64,000 nt of DNA from Curtobacterium flaccumfaciens pv. betae (GTDB lineage Bacteria > Actinomycetota > Actinomycetes > Actinomycetales > Microbacteriaceae): positions 1,240,001-1,304,000 of the forward strand of contig NZ_JAPJDC010000001.1 of assembly GCF_026241855.1 (NCBI RefSeq), written 5' to 3'. Numbering within the stretch: the stretch's first letter is position 1; every line of letters begins with the position of its first letter. The position numbers were made by a program, and so were the translations under genes. Of this stretch, positions 16,106 through 24,700 are shown in pieces. The notes beneath the pieces were generated by a model. That model had not been told where the DNA came from. It saw only the letters and a program-made list of their open reading frames with translations, and did not search any database.

Positions 16106-17064
16106 CGGGCCACGCTCCGGGCGTGCAGCAGGGCGGCGGCCACGACGTCGGCGGTGGGGGTCGGGTGCACGCCGAACGTCTGCTCGAACGCCGACGAGTC
16201 GAAGACGTAGGGGTCGGTGTACTGGTACCGCAGCTCGAGCGTCTCCCGGGCGGACGTGGTGAACAGCGCACCGAAGCGCAGCGTGGCCGACGACATCACG
16301 GCGGTGTCGGCGGCGGGGACCCCGGTGAGCTCGACGTACTGCCGACCGGTCAGCGCCGGAGCGGTCGGCAGGTGCCAGGTCCGGCCCGTCGCACGGTCGT
16401 CGGTACCGAGGGTCACGAGTGCGTCGCCGATGTCGGTCGTGGCGGTGAGGGAGTGCGGTTGGTCGGCGTCGAGCAGCCAGGTCGGGCGCTTGCCGGCGGC
16501 GATCCGGTCGACGACGAAACCGTTGAACGCGCTCGTCGTCGCGCCGGGGCCGGTGAAGTCGGCGCTCCGCCCGACGGTGACGGCCAGTCCGCGGTCGGCC
16601 GCGGTCCGCAGCTGCTCGAGGGCGGCCGCGCGCACCGCACCCTTCCGACCGGAGGGGTTGATCGGGGTCGCCTCGGTCATCGGCCCGGACACGCGGCCGT
16701 AGGCGTAGACGTTGTCGAGGTACACCAGGTGAGTGCCCTCGGCCAGGGCTGCTCCGACGGTGTTGTCGACGATCCTCGGCCACTGGTCCGCCCAGACCCC
16801 CGACGAGTACGGCAGGCCGGCGACGAGGTACGCGACGTCGGCGCCGTGCAGCGCGCGGCGGACGGCGGTGGGGTCGAGCAGGTCGGCGATGACGTGGTCG
16901 GTGCGGGCGTTGCCGCTCTCGCTCTCGTTGTTGCCTGCCGTTGCTGTTGTCGACGGGCGCCGGCCGACGGACACGGCGGCGACGTCGTGCTCGCGCAGTG
17001 CACGGAGTGTCTCGCGCCCGACGACACCGTTGCCGCCCAGGACGACGTGCAGCGGAGCGGTCAT
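16102..17064 (-). CDS. NAD-dependent epimerase/dehydratase-family protein
   Basis: A 320-residue extended short-chain-dehydrogenase protein. The NAD(P) motif is GGNGVVGRE near the N-terminus (VVLGGNGVVGRETLRAL). LVYLDNVYAYG supplies the tyrosine region; the classic YxxxK pair is not obvious, and SGRKGAVRAAA follows. FTGPGATTSAFNGFVVDRI fits the substrate loop. It may act as an atypical dehydratase, epimerase or NAD(P)H-binding reductase. Starts and stops overlap with both neighbours by four bases, so all three genes should share one message. Control by the MerR gene upstream is likely. Confidence 0.82.
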   Translation of the reverse strand: MTAPLHVVLGGNGVVGRETLRALREHDVAAVSVGRRPSTTATAGNNESESGNARTDHVIADLLDPTAVRRALHGADVAYLVAGLPYSSGVWADQWPRIVDNTVGAALAEGTHLVYLDNVYAYGRVSGPMTEATPINPSGRKGAVRAAALEQLRTAADRGLAVTVGRSADFTGPGATTSAFNGFVVDRIAAGKRPTWLLDADQPHSLTATTDIGDALVTLGTDDRATGRTWHLPTAPALTGRQYVELTGVPAADTAVMSSATLRFGALFTTSARETLELRYQYTDPYVFDSSAFEQTFGVHPTPTADVVAAALLHARSVAR

Positions 17065-17708
17065 GCGCCGGCCTCGTCCGTGTCGGCGACGGGGAACAGG
17101 TCGTGGGTGGCGTCCTGCTGCGCCAGGCGCCGGAGTCCCGCGAACAGCGGATCGCCGAGGACGGTCCCGATCACCATCAGCTCCGCCATCGCGGTCCGGC
17201 CGTCGCGGTGCTGCAGTGCTGCGACGTCGGCCCGTGCCGCGCTCGCCGCTGCCGACACGTAGGCGTCGAGGTAGTCGTCCGGAGCGTCGAACCCGATGGT
17301 GCGCAGCCCGTCGAGCGCCCGGGCCGCGGTCTCGAGTCCCGGGTTGTCCGACGTCGCGCACCAGCCGGCGGCCGACACCCGTTCCTCGATCCGGGCGCGG
17401 GCCTCCGGGGTCGCCTCGGACTCGGGGGAGCGCGGGGTGGTCATGGCGTACTGGGCGACGGCGAAGACCTCGGCCAGCGGTGCGGTCTCGGCGTCGAGCA
17501 CGGCCAGGACCTGCTTCGTCACGGCGACCGAGAGCCCGCCGGTCTCCAGGAGTGCCCGGACGAGCCGGACCCGTTCGACGTGCCGCTCGTCGTAGGCGGT
17601 CTGGTTCGGCGCAGACTTCTCGCCGGGGGGCAGGAGGCCTTCGCGTTGGTAGTACTTGACGGCGGTGACCGGCGTGGACGCCGCTCGGGCAAGTTCAGAT
17701 ATTCGCAC
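17061..17708 (-). CDS. MerR-family transcriptional regulator
   Basis: A 215-residue regulator. The N-terminal MerR HTH reads RISELARAASTPVTAVKYYQREGLLP, with the Tyr-Tyr-Arg-Glu-Gly-Leu-Leu-Pro wing signature. A dimerising helix (RVRLVRALLETGGLSVAVTKQVLAVL) and a helical C-terminal effector region follow. There are no conserved cysteines of a metal-sensing type, so a small-molecule or redox ligand is more likely than a metal. GTG 17708 is chosen from the hexamer TACTCT at 17715-17720. It heads the operon that contains the epimerase-like and membrane-protein genes. Confidence 0.88.
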   Translation of the reverse strand: MRISELARAASTPVTAVKYYQREGLLPPGEKSAPNQTAYDERHVERVRLVRALLETGGLSVAVTKQVLAVLDAETAPLAEVFAVAQYAMTTPRSPESEATPEARARIEERVSAAGWCATSDNPGLETAARALDGLRTIGFDAPDDYLDAYVSAAASAARADVAALQHRDGRTAMAELMVIGTVLGDPLFAGLRRLAQQDATHDLFPVADTDEAGA

Positions 17709-17714
17709 TATCGG

Positions 17715-17720
17715 AGAGTA
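17715..17720 (-). promoter_or_regulatory. -10 hexamer TACTCT for a leaderless start at 17708
   Basis: TACTCT, six bases (CCGATA), then GTG on the minus strand. Confidence 0.55.
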
Positions 17721-17748
17721 GCGGTATCCGCTCGCTCTCCACAAGGCA

Positions 17749-18930
17749 TCAGCGCAGGTTCCGGAAGGTCGCACGGACGTCGTCGACGAGTAGCTCCGGC
17801 TGTTCGAGCATCGCGAAGTGCCCGCCGCGCGCGACCTCGTTGAAGAACACCAGGTCGGTGTACCGGCGCGCTGCCCAGCGGCGCGACCGGCGGACGTACT
17901 CGCCCGGCATGATGCTCAGGCCGACGGGCAGGGTCAGTGGCTCCTCGACGGTGCCCGGGCTGGCCCAGCCGGTGCGGGTCGCCTCCCAGTAGATGCGCGC
18001 CGCGGACGCGGCGGTGTTCGGCAGCCAGTACAGCATGACGTCGTCGAGGATCTCGTCGAGCGGGAAGAGCCGCTCGGCATCGCCGTGTTCGTCGTGCGAG
18101 CCGCCGACGTCCTGGAACATCGCGTAGATCCACGACGCCAGCCCGACGGGGGAGTCCGCCAACGAGTACCCGATGGTCTGTGGGCGGGTCGACATCTGCT
18201 GCGAGTAGGCCGACAGCTCCTGCCAGTAGTGGCCGCTCTCCTGCAGCATGACCTGTTCGTCGGGGGAGGCGTTCCGGGCCTCGTCGTCCGTCGGCATGAA
18301 CAGCGCCATGTTGAGGTGGATCCCGGCGAGTCCGATGTCCCCGGCGTCCTGCAGGGCTGCGAGCTCCGCGGTGACGGTGGCGCCGAGGTCACCGCCCTGG
18401 GCAAACCAGTCCGTGTACCCGAGCCGGGACATCAGCACCGACCAGGCCCTCGCGGTCCGGGCGGTGTTCCACCCGGTGGTCGTCGGCTTCCCGGAGAAGC
18501 CGAACCCGGGCAGGCTCGGGATCACGACGTGGAACGCGTCCGCCGCGTCGCCGCCGTGCGCCACCGGGTCGGTGAGCGGGCCGATCACGTGGCGGAACTC
18601 CAGGACGGAACCGGGCCAGCCGTGGGTGAGCAGGAGCGGACGGGCACCGGGGACGGCGGACCGGACGTGCAGGAAGTGGACCTCGAGCCCGTCGATCCGG
18701 GTCGTGTGCTGGCCCCAGCCGTTCAGCAGGGCCTCGGTCCGGCGCCAGTCGTACTCCGTCGTCCAGTGTTCGACGAGGGCGCGGACCTTCTCGAGTCGGG
18801 GTCCCTGCGAGGTGTCCTCGACAGTTTCGGCATCGGGCCAGCGGGTCGCCAGCAGACGGCGGCGCAGGTCGTCGAGCTCCGCCTGGGGGACGTCGAGGGT
18901 GAACGGGGTGATGGCTGCGGTGTCCGACAT
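17749..18930 (-). CDS. Epoxide hydrolase-family alpha/beta hydrolase
   Basis: A 393-residue protein with the EHN N-terminal region (residues 8-110: FTLDVPQAELDDLRRRLLATRWP) followed by the alpha/beta-hydrolase core. The oxyanion motif is HGWPGS (103-108). The nucleophile aspartate is D181 in QGGDLGATV, and the catalytic histidine lies in ARGGHFAMLEQPE near the C-terminus. An Asp rather than Ser nucleophile supports epoxide hydrolysis to diols. It has no signal peptide. It is divergent from a MarR gene, with a MarR-type palindrome between them, so MarR control is likely. GAGGA stands before the ATG. Confidence 0.88.
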   Translation of the reverse strand: MSDTAAITPFTLDVPQAELDDLRRRLLATRWPDAETVEDTSQGPRLEKVRALVEHWTTEYDWRRTEALLNGWGQHTTRIDGLEVHFLHVRSAVPGARPLLLTHGWPGSVLEFRHVIGPLTDPVAHGGDAADAFHVVIPSLPGFGFSGKPTTTGWNTARTARAWSVLMSRLGYTDWFAQGGDLGATVTAELAALQDAGDIGLAGIHLNMALFMPTDDEARNASPDEQVMLQESGHYWQELSAYSQQMSTRPQTIGYSLADSPVGLASWIYAMFQDVGGSHDEHGDAERLFPLDEILDDVMLYWLPNTAASAARIYWEATRTGWASPGTVEEPLTLPVGLSIMPGEYVRRSRRWAARRYTDLVFFNEVARGGHFAMLEQPELLVDDVRATFRNLR

Positions 18931-18985
18931 GGGGTCCTCGGTGCTCGGCGTCTCGGCGGCTGTCCGTCTTGATCACAGATGATCT

Positions 18986-19015
18986 TTGCACAAGACGATC
19001 TTGTTCCGGTACGGT
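18986..19015 (+). promoter_or_regulatory. Promoter with MarR-type operator for the MarR-NmrA operon
   Basis: TTGCAC (18986-18991) and TACGGT (19010-19015) are 18 bases apart. The perfect palindrome CAAGACGATCTTG (18991-19003) fills the spacer. TACGGT ends seven bases before the ATG at 19023, so the message should be leaderless and a bound MarR dimer would block RNA polymerase directly. Confidence 0.7.
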
Positions 19016-19022
19016 CTCCCGT

Positions 19023-19616
19023 ATGGACAATCCGACGCCGACCGATGCACTCCCCGAGATCGACTGGGGTGCCGAGGGCATCGAATCCGAACTCGGGTGG
19101 GCGCTGCCGCTGGCGCTCCAGGGCTTCACTCGGCTGGGCAGTGAGGCGGTCGCCGACGTGCCGGGTGGTCCCCGTGGCTACCAGGTGCTCGTCGCGACCA
19201 CCACCGAGGAACCGTCGTCGCAACTCGGACTCGCGCAGCGCCTCGGGATCGACAAGACCCAGATGACCTACATCGTCGACGCGCTCGAGGCGGGCGGGTT
19301 CGTCGAACGTCGCCCCGCCCCGACGGACCGGCGGGTGCGGCAGGTCCACCCCACTGACGCCGGCCGTGCCCTGCTCGCCCGGACACGGTCCGCCCTGCGC
19401 GGCGCCGAGGGCGTGCTCATGCGGCACCTCGACGACGACGAACAGACGACGCTGCGCCGGCTGCTGGCCCGCGTCGCGCTCACCGCCGGGCACGGCACCG
19501 CCGGACCGGACCAGGCAGACCCCACGTTCCAACACCCCCTCGCCGTCCCGGAGCGATCCCGACGGCGCACCGCGACGACCACGTCGACCACCACTGCAGT
19601 GAGGCCCCGCCCATGA
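19023..19616 (+). CDS. MarR-family transcriptional regulator
   Basis: A 197-residue MarR winged-helix regulator. The core SSQLGLAQRLGIDKTQMTYIVDALEAGGFVERRPAPTDRRVRQVHPTDAGRALL contains the DxRxR wing (DRRVRQV). An unusual Arg/Thr-rich tail of about 30 residues (RSRRRTATTTSTTT) ends the protein and looks disordered. The ATG at 19023 is positioned for a leaderless message. The gene overlaps the NmrA-like oxidoreductase by four bases and is divergent from the epoxide hydrolase. A local circuit sensing reactive or aromatic compounds is inferred. Confidence 0.88.
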   Translation: MDNPTPTDALPEIDWGAEGIESELGWALPLALQGFTRLGSEAVADVPGGPRGYQVLVATTTEEPSSQLGLAQRLGIDKTQMTYIVDALEAGGFVERRPAPTDRRVRQVHPTDAGRALLARTRSALRGAEGVLMRHLDDDEQTTLRRLLARVALTAGHGTAGPDQADPTFQHPLAVPERSRRRTATTTSTTTAVRPRP

Positions 19617-20533
19617 CCACCACCATCCTCGTCGCCGGCGCCACCGGCGACCTCGGGCACCGCATCGTCCGCGAGCTCACCCAGCACGACGTGCGGGTCC
19701 GGGTCCTCACCCGGCCCGGCAGCAGGACCGCCGCAGAACGCTTCGGCGACGACGCCCGTGTCGACGTCGTCGCCGCCGAGTACGGCGACCACGACGCCCT
19801 GACCCGGGCCGTCAGCGGGGCCGACGTCGTGGTCTCCGCCGTGAGCGGGACACGTCCGGTGATCGTCGACGCCCAGCGCGCGCTGCTCGCGGCGACCGTG
19901 GCGGCGGGCGTCCGGCGGTTCATCCCGTCCGACTACTCGGCCGACTACCGGCGGATCGCACCCGGCACCAACCGCAACTTCGAGCTGCGGCGCGAGTTCG
20001 CCGCCGACCTCGACGCGGCCCCGGTGCAGGCGACCTCGATCCTGACCGGCATGTTCACCGACCTGCTGACCGGCGAGGCCCCGATGATCCTGTCTGGCCG
20101 ACGGCTCGTGCTGTTCTGGTCGTCGGCGGACCAGGTGCTCGACTTCACCACGAAGGACGACGTCGCCCGGGTCACGGCCCTCGCCGCCCTGGACGATGAT
20201 GCTCCGCGGGTGATCGAGATGGCGGGCGACCAGGTCACCGCCCGCGACGTCGCACGCACTATGAGCGAGCTGACGGGGGAGCGCTTCCGGCTGCAGTGGG
20301 CCGGCACGACCGGGACCCTGTCCGCGATGAGCGCCGTCGGTCGGCGCCTGTCGAAGGACCCCGACGAGACGTTCCCGGCATGGCAGGGGATGCAGTACTT
20401 CGTGAGCATGTTCAGCGGGCAGGCGCAGCTGCACCACGTCGACAACGACCGCTACGGCGTGCAGTCGTGGACGAGTGTCCGTGACGTGCTCCGCGCACAC
20501 CTCAGTGGGCAGGGCCACCCGGCGACGGACTGA
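19613..20533 (+). CDS. NmrA-family NAD(P)-binding protein
   Basis: A 306-residue atypical short-chain dehydrogenase of the NmrA/isoflavone-reductase group. The dinucleotide motif is GATGDLGHR at residues 9-17, followed by RVRVLTRPGS for NADP recognition. The middle region has VSAVSGTRPVIVDAQRALLAATVAAGVRRFIPSDYSADY, where RRFIPSDY is a family hallmark. It may reduce a small molecule or serve as a redox sensor. It is co-transcribed with the MarR gene through a four-base overlap (19613-19616), so MarR probably controls it by feedback. Confidence 0.85.
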   Translation: MTTTILVAGATGDLGHRIVRELTQHDVRVRVLTRPGSRTAAERFGDDARVDVVAAEYGDHDALTRAVSGADVVVSAVSGTRPVIVDAQRALLAATVAAGVRRFIPSDYSADYRRIAPGTNRNFELRREFAADLDAAPVQATSILTGMFTDLLTGEAPMILSGRRLVLFWSSADQVLDFTTKDDVARVTALAALDDDAPRVIEMAGDQVTARDVARTMSELTGERFRLQWAGTTGTLSAMSAVGRRLSKDPDETFPAWQGMQYFVSMFSGQAQLHHVDNDRYGVQSWTSVRDVLRAHLSGQGHPATD

Positions 20534-20819
20534 CGGGCGCGGTGTGCGGTCGTCGGCGGCGGAACAGGAACGCGAGACCGACGACGACGACCGGCACCAG
20601 TGCGAGCGCGGCGAGCCAGACGAGGACGTCCCACTCGGGTGAGAGCGGCACGCCGAGCGTGCTCGACGAGGTCCGCCAGACCTGATCGCCGGGCCCCTCG
20701 TGCTCGTCGGCCCCGGCGACCGGGAACAGCAGCGCCGTCACGACCGTCCAGCCCACCAGCACCACGACGGCGATCAGCGTCCACGGCCGCGGAGCGGACG
20801 GGGCGGACACCTGTGTCAC
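20502..20819 (-). CDS. Small membrane protein, two predicted helices
   Basis: A 105-residue protein with hydrophobic segments at about residues 14-36 and 64-88, the second followed by an Arg-rich stop-transfer run (FRRRRPHTAP). No family recognised. The GTG at 20819 overlaps the stop of the next small membrane gene (20816-20819), so the two are a translationally coupled pair. Its 3' end overlaps the end of the convergent NmrA gene by 32 bases. Confidence 0.65.
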   Translation of the reverse strand: MTQVSAPSAPRPWTLIAVVVLVGWTVVTALLFPVAGADEHEGPGDQVWRTSSSTLGVPLSPEWDVLVWLAALALVPVVVVGLAFLFRRRRPHTAPVSPSPGGPAH

Positions 20820-21061
20820 CGGACCGCGGCACGCGAGCGCTCGGCCCGGGCGTCCCACCACGTCGCGACCAAGGCCGCTGCCCCCAGTGCGAGCCCGACG
20901 ACGCCTGATCCGAGACACGGGATGAGGACGAGGCCGAGGCCGATGTTCGCGCCGCCGCCCTCCGGGCCGTAGGACGCGTCGTACATCAGGGCGCCGACGC
21001 CGAGGAACCCCACGGCGAGGAGCACGGTGCTGATCCAGTGGAGCGTGCGAGCTGTGGCCAT
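20816..21061 (-). CDS. Small membrane protein, two predicted helices
   Basis: An 81-residue protein starting MATARTLHWIS, with hydrophobic segments at about residues 8-26 and 42-64 and a basic tail (DARAERSRAAVR). It is the first gene of the two-gene unit with 20502-20819. The ATG at 21061 follows a modest GGGGAACGACC stretch. Function unknown; the pair could form a small heteromeric membrane complex. The 170 bases upstream, as far as the palindrome, hold no recognisable gene. Confidence 0.65.
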   Translation of the reverse strand: MATARTLHWISTVLLAVGFLGVGALMYDASYGPEGGGANIGLGLVLIPCLGSGVVGLALGAAALVATWWDARAERSRAAVR

Positions 21062-21233
21062 GGTGGTCGTTCCCCTCGGGATTGCGGTTGACGAATCCTC
21101 GCACGGCCGTTCCACCGCACATTCCCGGAGCGGCATCAGTCCCTCGGCATGCGGCCACACCGGACCGCCCGGATGATCCGCCACACGCAGACCGCGAGCA
21201 CGACTGCGCCGGTGGCTCGACCATGCCGCACGC

Positions 21234-21277
21234 CGGACTGGAGGCCCGGTGCCAGCTGGCACCGGGCCTCCAGTCCG
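21234..21277. repeat. Palindrome family 1, copy 6 (subtype A)
   Basis: A perfect 44-bp palindrome centred at 21255.5, 24 bases beyond the stop of the NTF2-like gene. The stem has GCCCGGTGCC/GGCACCGGGC in place of the common GCACGGTGCC, changed on both arms together. Confidence 0.95.
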
Positions 21278-21301
21278 TCAGCGACCTGCGGGAGGTGGTG
21301 G

Positions 21302-21658
21302 TCAGGCAGTCAGGATCGTGTAGACCTTCGCGATGACATCGCCCTCGATGAAGCAGATGTCCATGCCGGACACGACGGGCGGTGCTCCCTCGGGGCCGAA
21401 GTACCAGGCGAGGTACCCCATCCCGTGGTTCTCGTAGACCGGGCCGGCCGGCGAGAACACGAACCCGGGGGCGTCGTCGAGCAGGCGCTGCGCCTTGGCG
21501 TGCAGGGCGTCGTGGCCGGTGACGACCTCGTCGGGATCCAGGAACTCGACGTCCGGGGCGTACGTCCGCTCGATCGCGGCGCGGCGACGCTCGGGGTCCC
21601 GCTCCCCGAACACCTCGAACAGGTTGGCGTGCATGAGCGATTCGAGCGGTTGCGACAT
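21302..21658 (-). CDS. SnoaL/NTF2-like protein
   Basis: A 118-residue alpha+beta-barrel protein of the nuclear-transport-factor-2/SnoaL group. It has an N-terminal helix, ERRRAAIERTYAPDVEFLDPDEVVTGHDAL and closing strands GMDICFIEGDVIAKVYTILT. Such folds may be small enzymes (isomerases, cyclases), ligand-binding proteins or polyketide-type helpers. No polar catalytic set is certain. ATG 21658 is preceded by GGAG five bases upstream. It lies downstream of the large glucanase gene on the same strand with a 59-base gap, so read-through is possible. Confidence 0.75.
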   Translation of the reverse strand: MSQPLESLMHANLFEVFGERDPERRRAAIERTYAPDVEFLDPDEVVTGHDALHAKAQRLLDDAPGFVFSPAGPVYENHGMGYLAWYFGPEGAPPVVSGMDICFIEGDVIAKVYTILTA

Positions 21659-21717
21659 CGTGTCTCCGTCGGTTGTCGGCTGTTCGGTCGAGTGTGCGTG
21701 CAGCGGGGGCGTCAGCG

Positions 21718-24700
21718 CTACCGGATCTCGAGGTCGTACAGCGAGTAGCCGTACGGGGTCGCCCGTTCGACACCGTGCACGCGGACGTACCGCCACGAGC
21801 CGTCCAGGGCGTGCCGGTCGGTCCCGCCGTCACCGTCGGTCTCGGTGGCGAGCGTCGTCCACCCGTCGTCGCCCGCGTTCCGCGCCTCGATCCGGTAGGA
21901 GCGTCCGAAGGCGTCCTCCCAACGGAGCACCGCGCCGTGCAGGCTGTGCGGCGCGCCGAGGTCGACGGCGAGCCACTGGTCGTCGGTGTGTCCGCTCGCC
22001 CAGCGCGATCCCGGGTCGCCGTCCACGGCGTTGTGCGCGGGCACGCCGTCGCCCTCGTCGGCCGACGCCGACACGCTCGCCCGTCGTGCCAGGTCCGGGG
22101 TCGGTTCGCCCTGCGTCGAGGTGACGCGGAGCGCCCAGAGCGAGACGCCGAACGCGGTGTGCCGGCGGTCCGCGACGACCCGGACCCAGCGGCCGGTGAC
22201 GTCGTCGCCCTCCAACCGGTGGATCACCTCGCCGCCGGTCCCGTGGGCTTCTTCCACGACGGTCCGCCAGGGGGCGTCTTCGTCGTCGCGGACCTGGACG
22301 CGGTAGGCCTCGGCCCACGCGGCCTCCCAGTCGAGCTGCACCTGGTCGATCGGCACGACCTGCCCGAGGTCGACCGCCAACCACTCACCGTCGCGTGCTG
22401 CGCTCGCCCACCGGGTCCGGGCGTCGCCGTCCACCGCATTGCCGCCGGACAGGTCGCCGCGCTCGTCCGACGAGGTGGTGACGGGCTTGCCGTCGGCCAC
22501 GTCGCGAGAGCGGGCGGGTGCCGTTCCGCCGTCGTCGTCACCGTCGGTCGCCTCGTCGAGGGTCGTGACGGTGGCCGTCCCGGATGCTCCCGGCACGGTG
22601 GCCGTGACCGTCGCGGTCACACCGCCCTCGGCCGCTGCGGTGACGACACCGTCCGGTTCGACACTTCCGCCGCCGTCGACGGTCCACTCCGGACGGTCCG
22701 CGGCGAGCCGCCCACCGAACCCGTCGTGGTCGAACCCGTAGGCCACCATCCGGACCGTGTCACCGGCGCGGACGGTCGCGGTGCGCGGCGCGACGAGCAC
22801 GTCCTCGACGTCGACGGTCGAGGCCGCCGGGGTGCCGGACACGTGCACCTCCCAGATGGAGTACCCGTACCCGGTGAGGCGATCGGTCAGGTGCAGGCGC
22901 ACGAACCGGGCGGTCTCGCCCACGGCCACCGTGTCCGCGTCGGCGGTGGTCTTGTCGACGGTTCGCACGTCGCGCCAGGGGTCGTCGGCGGTGTCCCGGA
23001 CCTGCAGCACGTACCGTGCGGCGGCCGCGTTCTCCCAGTCCACCCGCACGGTGTCGACGTCGGTCAGCCGCCCGAGGTCGATCGTGTAGTCGACCTCGTC
23101 CACACCGTGCGCGCTCTCCCACCGGGTGCTGCGGTCCCCGTCGACGGCCTTCCCGGCGACGTTCCCGCCGTCCGAGGAGCTCGCGTCGACGTCGGCACCC
23201 GCTGCGGCGTCGGGGATCGACGTCACCGAGGCGACGACCGCCGAGCCCTCGACACCGCCACCGGTCGCGACGACGTACCCGGAGCCCGCGGCAGTGGTCG
23301 TCACGGTGCCGTCGTTCCCGGCGCTTCCGGCACCGGTGTACGACCAGGTGACGTCGGCGGGCAGGGACGCCGGGTCGCCGTACTGGTCGTGGCCGGCGGC
23401 ACGGAACCGCTGTGGCGTCCCGACGACGAGCCGGTCGAAACCGGGCGTGACGTCGAACCCGGTGAGGACCGGTGCCGGTGCGACCCGGAAGGCGTACGAC
23501 CCGTGCACGCCGCCGATCGTGGCGGTGACCGTCGCCTGCTCCGCGCGCTCCGATGCGCGGTGGACGCCCTCGGCGCTGATCGTGCCGGTGTCGGTCGACC
23601 AGGTGACGTTGTCCAGGGCGACGGTGGCGCCGTACTGGTCGTAGCCGGTGGCGGTGAAGGTCGTGGTCGCACCGGGGACGATCGTCTTCGGGGCTCCCTG
23701 GGCGCTGACGACCACCTCGGTGAGCCGCGCGTCCAGGTGCGAGGTGATCTGCGTCTGCGCCGGGACCGCGATCTGGCCGATCACCTCGGTGCCCTCGTAG
23801 ACGTCGTACGTGTGCTGCACGGTGTCGGGGTTGTCGAGCACGTAGCTGATCGTGCCGTCCGGTGCGCGGAACACCTGGCTGAGCGGGTCCGAGGTGTGCC
23901 GGTCGGTGACCTCGGTGCCGACGGTCCGGTTCGACATCGCCTGGTGGTAGACGAGGCCGGCCATCGACTGTCCGGTCACGGCCGGGTCGTCGGCCGCCCA
24001 CAGTGCGGCGTGCACGTCGGCGTAGGTGTCCGGGTCGTACTGCCCGAGGAACCCGAGCACGACGTTGCCGAGGGCGTCACCCATGCCGCTGAACACCCGC
24101 GCGGCGTGCTCGGTGTCCTCGCCCGGGGTGTGGTCGGTGAGGTCGACGCCGTACAGCTGGTCGATGGTCGCGGTGTCGGCGCGGAAGTCGTCCACCAGGA
24201 ACGGCATCAGCGGGGACGGCGTCGGCCAGTCCTGGGGCTTCCGGTCGGCGGTGGGACCGTCGAGCTCGGAGGGCACCAGCGAGTCGGGCAGGTTCTCCGG
24301 GGTCCAGTACCGGTCGGGGAACACCACCCGTCCGTCGTCGTCCACGCTCACCAGCAGGGTGTCGGTGGCCGGGTCGTACAGGGGGTTCGCCGCGGTTCGC
24401 CGGGTGACGTACCCGGGGTGGTTCGTCTCGACCGCACGGATCGCGTCCTGCAGCTCACCGATCGCGGCCGGGCGGTCGCGGGTGATCTTCACGTCGCCGT
24501 AGCTGCCGACGCCCCACCACTTCTTCGTGAGCATCTGGATGCGTGCCGCGTTGCCGTCCGTGACCCCGGCCTGCCCGATGGACTCCGGGCGGGCGGCCAT
24601 CATCTCGCGCATCAGGGCCTTCGAGAAGCCCGGGTCCCAGCCGAAGTAGTCGAACCACGGGGCGATCGGCATCCACTGGATGCCGGAGATCCAGGCGGGG

